Source of the DNA: Antedon mediterranea
Lineage: Eukaryota > Echinodermata > Crinoidea > Comatulida > Antedonidae
Reading direction: 5' to 3'
Assembly (NCBI RefSeq): GCF_964355755.1
Contig: NC_092678.1
Coordinates: 20,742,922-20,806,921 of the forward strand
Length of the DNA stretch: 64,000 bases
The position numbers and the translations under genes were made by a program. Shown in pieces: positions 29,460 to 45,932 of the stretch. Position 1 is the stretch's first letter. Every line of letters starts with the position of its first letter. The notes under the pieces are model-generated. The model had not been told where the DNA came from. It ran no database searches and saw only the letters and a list, made by a program, of their open reading frames with translations.

Positions 29460-31389
29460 CATACACCACACTATAATATAAGTAGGCCTAGGCTATTAGT
29501 ACGTCGGCTTCGTCATATCTCGGTGGCAAAAAAAAAGCCCGCGGCGCACAGTCGTGGGTAATGATGAATACGGATTGCTTCTGATTTGTGATCAGCCGAC
29601 TGTAGCTTACAATAGGCCTAATTATTTATGTGGTATACACACCATAAACAAAACTCAACAAATCTTAAATTGATTATTTTATGATCACTTAAAAAAACTA
29701 TAAAGTATATATTACTAATTAGGAGGCATACCATATTAGTTAGAATATTGTTGCTGTTTCTGGAATTAAAGACCGCCGATTCGGCTTAATAATACAGTGT
29801 TTAGTAAAAATAACATTTTAACACACATGGCGTGTCATACATATTCAAGAATAATTACAATTCTGGCGGCCGAAATGAACAATACATATTTTGTCTTTTT
29901 TGGCGTTTCATGAATTTGGCAATTCCATAACCGGCGGCCGAAATGACTGGCGGCCGAAATGATCAGACACCGCCTAGCTAGGCCTAGCCGCTAGACCATC
30001 CGGACAATGATGGGGCCTACCTACCTGTCAGTGTCAGTTGTAACTTCAATTTTCAGTAAAAAAAGGCCTCCAATAAATATTCCTTCAAATCAGTAGATTT
30101 TAATGCATCTAGACAGCCATTTACCTTTTTTTGGTGATACTACTGACAGATATAAGTAACACGTCAAGTGAATATCTTTTGTGTTTCCCTCATTTTTTCC
30201 TTCATTCAATTGATTTTTAAATTGTGAGCGCGCATATTATGATGTTGAGCCAAAAAACATCAGCAGTTAAGCGCCCTCTATCACCTACAGCGTACACATG
30301 GTGGTGGCGCTATGTCGAGCGACGCGCGAGAAATGGGGCTAGCCTAAATGTTGGTCCAATAGTTGAATTTTTTAGTAATTTATAACAATACTTGTGTTTT
30401 AAGTTGGTTAGGTACGTGTAAACAGTATGCAGCGAAGTAGTAGTGGGTAGGTATTAAAAATCAAGTAAATTATAACGTATCGTAGTACGACATAAAATGG
30501 ATAGGTTAGGCGGCAGTACTGAGTAGGCTGGCCAGTGGCCAGGCCTAAATATTACTCTTAGGCTAGGGCCTAGGCCCAGGGAATAATTTCGCCAGTGTAG
30601 CATAGCAAAAAGCTATACAAAACAACCTTATTGCTACACATTTCTACAATTGTGTAGTAAAAAATACAAAACAAAACTATATTTCTCGACTCAAAAATCA
30701 GTTTGATTAACAATAATAATATTGCTAAACAAAATATTAAAATGAAATTCTTCCCTGTACTGTAGGCCCTAGCCTTTAATAATAGTCCCGGCCTAACTAG
30801 CTAGTCCTCGTGTAGGCTAGCTGAAGCTCTGGATAAGTTGGTATGTGAGGTAGTTGTTTTTCAGTCGTTTCGTCCCTATTAGTATTACAGTACATAAAAA
30901 GGACGAAATGCATTGTATTGGTAGGTCTATTATGTGTCAACTATCATGTGCAATTAATTTACTTTCTTCGTATGTTTCCTTATTAAATTTTTTTTTTAGC
31001 TTTTAATTAATATTTTTTATTATTAATTAAAAATCATATATATAGGCCTATACTGTAATTAATATTATTGTTTCTTGTTTACCTACTCCACTCCTAAATC
31101 ATAGTGTTCTTTTTGAAAGATCAGCAACTTTTAATTTTAAACAATTTAATTTTAGACAATTTTGCAACCAATACGACTTAAATTTTGTTTAAAAATTCAA
31201 AAACTGTTATTTATTGTCCAATATAGGCCTAAAATAAAATTGGAAGTTTTGTTGTTTGATCAAGTTTTTGTTTTTGTACTAGCCCTGGATACATTATTAA
31301 GTAGGCCAGGCAGAGTGCTAGGTCTGATTATAGTATACCAAATTATTGTTTTTGATTTAGAAGAATTAAGCGTAGTCTACGTGCATTAG
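29460..31389. other. Spacer or intron upstream of the RYBP zinc-finger exon
   Basis: The first coding exon of RYBP (about 20 residues in vertebrates) should lie here or further left, but I could not identify it. The stretch holds a MITE family 3 copy, three copies of GGCGGCCGAAATGA (near 29864, 29933, 29949) and many AGGCCTA motifs. Confidence 0.5.
30577..30757. mobile_element. MITE family 3, copy 2
   Basis: Starts CAGGGAATAATTTCG and ends GAAATTCTTCCCTG: inverted termini of 14-15 bases with one or two mismatches. The interior is nearly identical to the copy at 10487. Confidence 0.88.
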
Positions 31390-32279
31390 ATGAAGGAACG
31401 TGGGATTGCAGTGTGTGCACCTACAAAAACACACCTGAGGCTTTCAAATGCGAGATGTGTGATGTACGCAAAGGAACTTCAACAAGGTAACTACAGTATT
31501 TAAATATAAAGCCTATACTGTACTTAAAAACATAGATCTTGTGATACAGGAATACATAAGTAGATTAAGAAAGTAAATTTCATGTTTTTATTTTACAGAA
31601 AGCCACGATTAAACCCACAGTTGGTTGCTCAACAGCAAGCTCAACAAGCACTAGCTCAGCCACCACCACCTGTTAAACAAAACAGTAAAAAAGAACACAA
31701 AAGGAAATATAGGTAGTCTATTTATGCTTTAGTATAAACTTTGCAAGAATGAATGTAGCTGATGAATATGTACTGCAATTATACTATATAGCATTTGTAA
31801 CAAAATTGTTTAAAGGTTTGCATGGAGAATTGAGTAAACACTAGTATAGTTACCTTGCGGTACCAAAAGGGATTCTGCAGTAAGATTGAGAAAATCTATG
31901 CTTCAGAAGAAAAAACTGAAATTCAGAAGACTACTCAGCGTAAAAAGTTAAAATAATAATACCTTTGGAAACACATGGCATACAGCTAACCTAACTTTAC
32001 TAAGTAACAATACTTTTACTAAATATTTTCTCTTATTTTTTTCTTTTAACATAAAAAATGTTACTATTACATACGTTTTCGTGTTTCAGACCAAGGTTAA
32101 AAAATGTTGACAGAAATTCAGCGATAACAACAGAAGTAACCGTCAACGATATTCCCATTGTGATAACAGAATACAAAGAGAAGGTTCATCCGAGGTCGTC
32201 CACAACCACGGAGTGTAGTAGCAGTAGCCAAGGCAGCATTGATATAAATCATACAAATAATCATTTGAATAAACTCTGA
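31390..32279 (+). CDS. RYBP: RYBP/YAF2, Polycomb PRC1 subunit (last three coding exons; first exon not found)
   Basis: Exons 31390-31486, 31599-31712, 32090-32279; introns GT-AG, phases consistent; 133 residues visible. RYBP/YAF2 is a nuclear subunit of non-canonical PRC1: its zinc finger binds ubiquitin (H2AK119ub) and its C-terminal hairpin binds RING1/RNF2. The first exon encodes a RanBP2-type finger, C-x2-C-x10-C-x2-C, in the setting [12 protein letters not shown]...[15 protein letters not shown]; vertebrates have TF where this has TY. The second begins [12 protein letters not shown]. The last has PRLKNVDR followed by the [16 protein letters not shown] hairpin and a Ser/Thr-rich end. The central basic linker is shorter than in vertebrate RYBP, so the protein is nearer YAF2 in size; a single pre-duplication orthologue is likely. 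The N-terminal coding exon should precede 31390. Confidence 0.92.
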
Positions 32280-32788
32280 TTCTTATGTTAGGTAAATTTT
32301 TTTTTTAGTCAAATAAGTGGGGTCATATCAATGTTGCAGGGGTTTTAAACCTTTTAAACTTTCAGCAAAGACATAACAATATACTGTATTTGGTAAACCC
32401 AGTACTAAGTGGGACCTCTATAATTGGCAACACCTAGTCAAAATCATGTATGTAATCATTTCTGTTATTTTTGCATGGCAAATATATCTTTGAGTGACTG
32501 TAAGTAGAATATTTAATCGATATTTTTTATTTTGTACATAATTAATCATTTTTATTATAATTTATGAATTTCTTTTACAAAGCTAAATGTCATAATGCTA
32601 AAATTGTATTTAAAATGTTTATACAGTATAATAAAAAATTAGTTCATATACATATGCTATACATAATTATGGAAATTTGAATAATCAATTCATACATAAT
32701 TTAGTTTATATTTTCATCATTATCTATTGCTTGGAATTTGAAACTATGTATTTAAAGTTAGTATTTTATGTTATAAATATAGCAGAGA

Positions 32789-32794
32789 AATAAA
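32789..32794 (+). promoter_or_regulatory. Candidate polyadenylation signal of RYBP
   Basis: AATAAA about 510 bases after the RYBP stop codon, followed by a T/G-rich stretch. The 280 bases between it and the convergent zinc-finger stop contain a MITE arm. Confidence 0.45.
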
Positions 32795-32827
32795 TAGTGT
32801 GTTCTTTATATATTGTGCATTTGACTG

Positions 32828-32905
32828 TCCAGCTCGCTATGTCAGTCGGTAAACACTAACTCAAATTTGAGCACATGACTGCAGCTATGTATATGACCTT
32901 GTTCA
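32828..32905. repeat. Single arm of the palindromic MITE of 4861-5078
   Basis: Shares CGGTAAACACTAACTCAAATTTG, GACTGCAGC and ATGTATATG blocks, in order, with the 5005-5078 and 16073-16152 arms. Confidence 0.7.
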
Positions 32906-33080
32906 CAAACATCTTACTTTGAAAAGCGTTGAAATACTATGGCCAATATTACCTTGCCGAAATTGCAACCTTCACTGACCAGCTATGATTATGGGATCTT
33001 GTTTATAAATAAGCTACTGTGGAATTGTTGGAAGTACATTCAAATTAAAAAAGCTCTTTTACTGTGTGTGATAATGCCTG

Positions 33081-34952
33081 TTACCGGTCATATTTTTCAA
33101 CTTTCTTTCCACAATTGTCAATAACAAATGTATTTTCACCTGTATGTAGCCTTAGATGTACTTTCAAAGAACTGTTCTGACTGAACACCTTACAACAATG
33201 TTCACATTTGTAAGGCTTTTCCCCAGTATGTGTTCTTAAGTGAGATTTCAAAGTACCCTGTTCCTTAAACTTCTTCCCACAATGCTCGCACACAAATGGC
33301 ATCACATCCGTGTGTAGCCTTAGATGTACGTTTAAAGAACTACTTTGACTAAATGACTTATCACAATGTCCACATTTGTAAGGCTTTTCTCCAGTGTGTG
33401 TTCTCAAATGTGATTTCAATGTACCGTGTTCCTTAAATTTCTTCCCACAATGCTCGCACACAAACGGCATCTCACCTGTGTGTGACCTTAGATGTATTTT
33501 TAAAGATATGCCTTGGATAAAACATTTATCACAAAGTTTGCATTTGTAAGGCTTTTCTCCCGTGTGCAACCTCATATGTACTTTTAAAGAATTACTGCGA
33601 CTAAACAACTTTTCGCAATGTTCACATTTGTAAGGTTTTTCTCCAGTATGTGTTCTTAAATGCGATTTTAAAGTACCACGTTCGTTGAATTTCCTTCCAC
33701 AATGGTCACATTCATAAGGCATCTCCCCTGTGTGTAACCTCAGATGTACATTTAGGTGACTGCTGTTCCTAAATTTCTTGCCACAATGTGTACATTCATT
33801 TCTTTTCTCACGTTTACGCATCTTCAACTGCTTTTTCAAAGTTGGTGAACTTTTACTACATTTCTGTCCACAATGTTCACAAACTTCAGTGTGCGATTGT
33901 TCTTGGTTTTCCAAGTCATTATCTCGTTTATTGCATTTCTTTCCACAATGTTCACATGTAAATTGGATCTTATCTATGTGTAAACGCATATGTACTCTTA
34001 AAGCATTGTTTTGACTGAACGTCTTATCACAATGCCCACATTTGTAAGGTTTCTCACCGGTATGTAAACGCAGATGAACCTTTAAAGAACTTCTTCTACT
34101 AAACACCTTTTCACACTGTTCACACTGGTAAGGCTTTTCTCCAGTGTGGGTCCTTAAATGAGATTTTAATGTGCCATGTTCGTTAAATTTCTTTCCGCAA
34201 TGGTCACATACAAATGGTCTCTCACCTGTGTGTGATCTTAGATGCACTTTTAAAGAACTGTTCTGAATAAACGCCCTTTCACAATGTTCACATTTGTAAG
34301 GTTTCTCTCCCGTGTGTAGCCTCAGATGTACCTTTAAAGAACTTCTTCGACTAAATGTTCTGTCACACTGTTCACACTTATAAGGCTTCTCTCCTGTATG
34401 TGTCCTACGATGCCTCTCCAAGTTTCCACGTTGGTTAAATTCTTTTCCACAATATTCACATTCGTAACACGATTTTCCTGTGTGTGTTTTTAAATGAATT
34501 TCCAATTCATTGTCAAAAGAAAATTGCTCTTCACAGTGTTGGCATGTATATGGTGCATTTTCTGTATGTTTACTAATATGATTTTTCAAATCATTTTTAT
34601 TGTCAAACGTCTGACCACACTGTTCACACTGAACTATTTCTCTCTTTATATGTATCTCTAAATGTATTTGTAGATCATTTAGCTCAAACAGTTCATCACA
34701 ATGCTCACATTTCTGTTTTTCTTCTGGATATTTTACAGTTTCTGAATATTCCTTCAACCTCTGGTCAGACTGACCATCACTGAATTTTGACCTCTGGTCA
34801 GACTGATCATCACTACTTTCAGCACTTACAATTTTTCTCAACTCTTCTACATTCACCATGACATCAGAAGTTTGAATATCATTGACCTCTATAAGAAATA
34901 ATAGCACAATTGCTTTTAAAATGTTCGTATAATGGTGTTCTATGTTTAACAA
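33081..34952 (-). CDS. Poly-C2H2 zinc-finger protein (about 17 canonical fingers)
   Basis: One large exon; the open frame is 623 residues. A good acceptor (TTCTTATAG) at 34889-34897 suggests the true exon begins at 34888 and that the start codon is in an unseen upstream exon; otherwise M at 34859 or 34952 would serve. A short acidic N-terminus with a duplicated SDxQSDQR motif precedes the fingers. There are nine good C2H2 fingers, two degenerate ones (C-C present, histidines lost), eight more good fingers and a last broken one (first cysteine lost). TGEKPY-type linkers join most of them, which indicates sequence-specific DNA binding in the nucleus. No KRAB, BTB, SCAN or ZAD domain is visible. 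Fingers alternate between [10 protein letters not shown] and SLKVHLRLH types, showing growth by two-finger duplication. Divergent from RTCB, convergent with RYBP. Targets unknown. Confidence 0.92.
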   Translation of the reverse strand: MLNIEHHYTNILKAIVLLFLIEVNDIQTSDVMVNVEELRKIVSAESSDDQSDQRSKFSDGQSDQRLKEYSETVKYPEEKQKCEHCDELFELNDLQIHLEIHIKREIVQCEQCGQTFDNKNDLKNHISKHTENAPYTCQHCEEQFSFDNELEIHLKTHTGKSCYECEYCGKEFNQRGNLERHRRTHTGEKPYKCEQCDRTFSRRSSLKVHLRLHTGEKPYKCEHCERAFIQNSSLKVHLRSHTGERPFVCDHCGKKFNEHGTLKSHLRTHTGEKPYQCEQCEKVFSRRSSLKVHLRLHTGEKPYKCGHCDKTFSQNNALRVHMRLHIDKIQFTCEHCGKKCNKRDNDLENQEQSHTEVCEHCGQKCSKSSPTLKKQLKMRKREKRNECTHCGKKFRNSSHLNVHLRLHTGEMPYECDHCGRKFNERGTLKSHLRTHTGEKPYKCEHCEKLFSRSNSLKVHMRLHTGEKPYKCKLCDKCFIQGISLKIHLRSHTGEMPFVCEHCGKKFKEHGTLKSHLRTHTGEKPYKCGHCDKSFSQSSSLNVHLRLHTDVMPFVCEHCGKKFKEQGTLKSHLRTHTGEKPYKCEHCCKVFSQNSSLKVHLRLHTGENTFVIDNCGKKVEKYDR

Positions 34953-36688
34953 TAGGAATTTAATATTGTAAGGACTTTGGCTGGTTTGATCATGGTGAGA
35001 CCTTATAAGGTAGGTGGAACCAAGGCAATCTAACAGGACACTGAGCTCACCTTGCCAATATAGGAACTCATAACACTACAGTCCTTTGATCTTATGTCTG
35101 GCTGCGACAAATACCAACAGTACTGTACAAACGTTGCGTGCAGTGTCTGGATGTAGAACTGATCATGTCGCAGCCACAGATAAACCCTTTGATCTCTGGA
35201 GCTCAATCATGTTGTTAGATTACCTTGACTGCTATAGGGCATGCAGAAAACCAACTGAACTAACCTTTTTCAGTCGCATGTTCATGAATATTATCCATCA
35301 TACTGTATATTCATAGATTGTATGTATATACCATTATTATAATTTATATTATACTTGATGTTGAGACTTAATGCGTTTCTATATTACTGTATTATTTTGT
35401 CTACTATAGGTGGCAAGCTTGCAGAAAGAAGTAGTATTTATTCCAGACGTATAGCTTGGTATTTTATTTACCTGCCAGAAAAAAAACGTTAAAAAAAATG
35501 TAATGTAATTTTTAAACCAGCATACAAGCCCGACTACCAACCCCACCATCTAGTAGTACAGTAGTATTCTTACCAGGAAAGAACATAGATAATTAATCAT
35601 CATTTATCATTATTATAATTATGAATTATAATACCTAGGCCTAGCTAGGTGGCTGATCTTCACTTAATTAGCGATATAAATGTTGCATTATTATTAATAA
35701 TCTCTACTCCTAACTACGGCTACACTGCCCTGAGCATCATCTCAGAGTCTTTAGTAGGCCTCTCTCCTGAATTTGAAACTATAGCTCTAGCTAGCTAGGA
35801 TGTAGCTTAGTAAAAGCATGATCAAACCAGCCAAATGTGCCTAGCCTAGTAAAACTAGCCTAGACCTGGCCGGGCCCACTAGGCCTAGGCCCTAGTTTAG
35901 ACTCAGCAGATGCCAGAGTGTGGGCTAGATGCCTATTTATTTTTAAAAGACAGGCCCTACACAGTCAGTAGCCTATCTGCCCTAACTTACTAGGTAGGCC
36001 TAGCCTAAGGAACGGCAGCAAATGTTAAGTATTAAAAACAGACTTTTTATTTGTACAATAGTACCTAATTTTGGCCTAGGCCTACTAATACGCTATAGTT
36101 TTTAGTGTGCATGCTCTACTACTGAGTACAGTACTTTTTTCCCCGCGAACTTCGACCCTAAACTACACTATCTTTGCTCTGCATGCTTCGACCAACGAAT
36201 AAAGGTAGAGGGCGCTCTCGCTGAATTTCATTCATGTGGCGCAATCCAGTGTATCTACAGTGCTGTTTGTTATATAAGTACAAAATATCTTGTATTTCAT
36301 AATTCTGAATGTACTAAAATTACCAAGAACAGTGAACTTTTGTTCATAAATTTGCCATCCAGTAAGTCAACAAATTGTGAGTATTCAGGATATTACAACA
36401 AATAATTAAATTATTTGTTGTAAAAATGATATGTTGTGACACACTGTTGTATGATTATTATTATACTTACTAGTTTATAGAGTATGATATGAGGGCACAA
36501 GGGCTGCAAAACTGCTAAATAAAAGAATTATTTAATATATATATTGGTTAATTTGTATACATATATTTTTATTCTTTGACCACATACAAGTACAATACCA
36601 TTAATTGTGGGTGCCTACTCTACTCTAGATTAATTAAGACTACTACTAGTAGTACTACTACTTTCAAGAAGTCTAAACATTGTGCAAG
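34953..36688. promoter_or_regulatory. Divergent intergenic region between the zinc-finger gene and RTCB
   Basis: The two genes point away from each other, so both promoters and any non-coding first exons should be here. The stretch is rich in AGGCCTA/TAGGCC motifs (35630-36080) and holds a relatively GC-rich part near 36120-36240. I cannot mark a core promoter with confidence. Confidence 0.4.
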
Positions 36689-43015
<6,327 letters not shown>

Positions 43016-43924
43016 AGTGCGAAAATCCTCTGGGGAAACTCTGAGAGTTGCTGCAGCTCAAGGAGTCCAAATTCAGAATAATGATGTACTGTTTGTAGAA
43101 CAAACAGCAGTATTGGCTGAAGGTGCTGTCCTCTACTCTTTCTAGAATATTTCATAAGTAACAGTAATACTCTGGAAATCGACAAAGCTATAGTAAACAC
43201 ATTTTACTGCAATAACTATATTCTTTACTTCAATAACATATTCCTTGCTAAATAATTTCATAAACAGCAGTAAACAAAATACTGTACAATTACTGAAGTA
43301 ACTGCAGTATAATAATTTGACATGCTTTGAAACTTAACCTCCTTTATATAATATGAAAAAATTCATCTTCAATTTTATTACAATATACAGAAAATTAAAT
43401 GTTTTTTATTTTAAAAAATGCATATGGTACGCAAAAGAAATCATATTTACAAACTTTCACAACATAATATCTTCATTTTCATGGATCACATCTTATAGTC
43501 ATGAGAGGTGTATCCAGGATTTTTAAAGAGGGATGGGGAAATGGAAAAGCTCAGGGCCTAAAAATTGTAAAAGGAAGTGCTGCATTTATTATTTTATCTT
43601 TTTGCATTTAAAAATGTAGTTAGAGGGGTGTGAAGAGGTGGTGAAATCAATGGTTCATTCCCACAAATAATGGTTGAGACAGATTTTTTTTTGCAATTGC
43701 AAACCTCCATAGCATGTATGTTTTCCATTAAATACAGTAGAGCATTGGTTTTTTCTTGAAAATGTCTACTAATGATATTACAATCCTGTGAGTATCGTGT
43801 TTCCTACTTTTTAGCATCGATGCCGGAGGGCCAGTTTTGATGTCATGCTACAATATCAGAAATTACTGAATCGTAAATACAATGTCAGCTTATTGTATCT
43901 ACCACAATGCATTACATCCCATGC

Positions 43925-44250
43925 TTAAAGATGTATTGTCCCCCAAAAAATGAAGATTAATAAAATCATACTTTGAATAGGTTATTTTGTAAATTTAATA
44001 AAGTCAATCACTTCTGTCATTAACTTATATAGAAAGAAAGTAAATGGGGAACAAATAATATTTTCACTTAAAAAAGTCAAAATAGATAGTTAAATTCAAT
44101 CAAAAACGTGTCGTTGGAAATTTAACTATTTTTGCTTTAAATTACAGGTAAATCATTTATTTTTAGATCTAATTTTTTCTCAAAATTAATAACTTTGTAA
44201 CATTAAAATTAAAATTGTTAGAAAATTATTTTTCAGGGGGGACAATACAT
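43925..44250. mobile_element. MITE family 4, copy 3
   Basis: Starts TTAAAGATGTATTGTCCCCC and ends GGGGGGACAATACAT, inverted termini, with the same interior order as the 10725 copy (GAAGATTAAT, TAATAAAGT(C/T)AATCACTTC, GTTTTCACTTA or TTTTCACTTA). Confidence 0.8.
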
Positions 44251-44919
44251 ATAATAATATAATATATAATGTAACATTTCATGACACACTGTATATAAGT
44301 GCAAAAATTCCATATAGATATGTATTTTACTTTGGTAATTGAAACCATAGAAAAAAGAATTTGTTGAAACTAATCAAAGGACCTTTCAGTTTTCATGAAA
44401 AAAAATCATATATTGTTCATCAACATTTTCAGTAATTGCTTTTTTAAAAAATGGTATATTTGAGAAATCCCTTTGAATATTTTTGGTTTAATTAAGGGAA
44501 AGTCCCTAAACTTCTATCTAAAAGAATTATTTTTGAAACTATTAATTTGTGTAAGTTTGTAAAAATGTAATATATTTATTTGAAGACTGCAGGTTTTATC
44601 TTGTGAATTACATTAAATTAAATGAGGAATAATTTAAAGAAATACTTAATTACACTATAACCACTGCCTAATAAAAAGTAAAATTTTGATTGAAAGATTA
44701 TGGTTTTCCTAATATTATCCTTGCTTTACAATAATTATTAAGAAATTATAGTTACCGTAGGAATCGGTAGAGGGTACTGCTGAAGTGAGAAAATTCAGTG
44801 AAGTGGGAAAATCCAGATAGGTGGGAATTTCCAGAGAGGTGGGAATTCTACTAATGTATGTAGTGGGTCATTTGAACCAATGCAACAATAACATTTGGTT
44901 AAATTAGAGTATAACCCCT

Positions 44920-45125
44920 CCGTCAGAACACCCTATTAAAGGAGCACTTTCCGGTGAAAGGAATAAGGCAATATATGTTTTAACACAATGGCCAACCTCT
45001 ATTTAGGGACCACATTCCTGTGAACGAGTTGCTATATGTTTTAAAACTATGGCCAGTCCTTATTTAGGTATCAGTACCCCTATTGAAGGTACACTTTGAT
45101 CCTGAAAGTGTCCCTATAATAGAGG
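44920..45125. repeat. Dispersed repeat (TATTAAAGG / ACTATGGCCA type)
   Basis: Two imperfect internal units, each with CCTATT(A/G)AAGG, a GTGAA segment, TATATGTTTTAA(A/C)AC and GGCCA(A/G)(C/T)CT(C/T). Similar strings recur at 46580-46685 and 46900-46985. Confidence 0.5.
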
Positions 45126-45932
45126 TTCTACTGGTTTTTTTTCTGTGATTAAGCTGACTTGGTTTATCTAATCGTTGATTCATATAAACCATTCACGACA
45201 ATCCATGCATTGTTATAAATTCCTTTGTTATGTATAGCTGATATTCACACACTCATACTTTGTACAAAGATATCTGAGCATTTTAGTTAATGTTTAATTC
45301 AATATCATTAGTTATATTCAAAAATAAATTATTCTTTGTATTTTTTAATATTCTAATAATTTCTAAAGCAGTTTCCATAGAGATCAAAGCACTAGGTATA
45401 ATTCATTTATTATTTGTGGAAAATGTGTACATTTCACTATTAAATAAATAGGGTATCCTAGGCCCTATAATCTAACATTTTTTATGGACCCAAAGTCATC
45501 AGCGTCTATATTGATGTTTAAAATAATATTTGTTTTTTAATTTAATATTATTCAAATTATTTTTGCCTTTTTTTAAATGTATGTTTACCATAGAAAGATC
45601 TTTTTATGAGAATTTTATTTTATAGTTTGTAAACAGAAATATAAACACTTTTTATGTAAACAGCTATTTTAAACATTTTATTACTCTTCAGCAAATATAA
45701 ATAATATTCTGTTGGACGGAAGAATATAGTACAAAATAATAATCCTATACATATTATTTTTTTATTTTAGACGGCATTATATACTTAACATGATTACTAT
45801 ATAAATATATTTTGGTAATCAAACTTCTATAAGGAGGTTTGGTGTTTTTTTTATCTTGTATGCAAATAAAACTGATGAAATAAGCATTATAAAAAGGGGC
45901 CATTTGATGTGTTAAAAGTTAAATATAAAACT

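Larger units (their letters stand above)
43016..45932. other. RTCB 3' UTR and convergent spacer
   Basis: No gene. It holds the end of the RTCB transcript, a MITE family 4 copy, a short tandem patch at 44771-44850 (GTGGGAAT(T)TCCAG-type units) and a dispersed repeat at 44920-45125. The minus-strand AATAAA at 45761-45766 may serve the convergent coiled-coil gene. Confidence 0.5.

Noticed and set aside
33778-34014. Plus-strand open frame within the zinc-finger exon
   Set aside because: It is the antisense shadow of the finger array.
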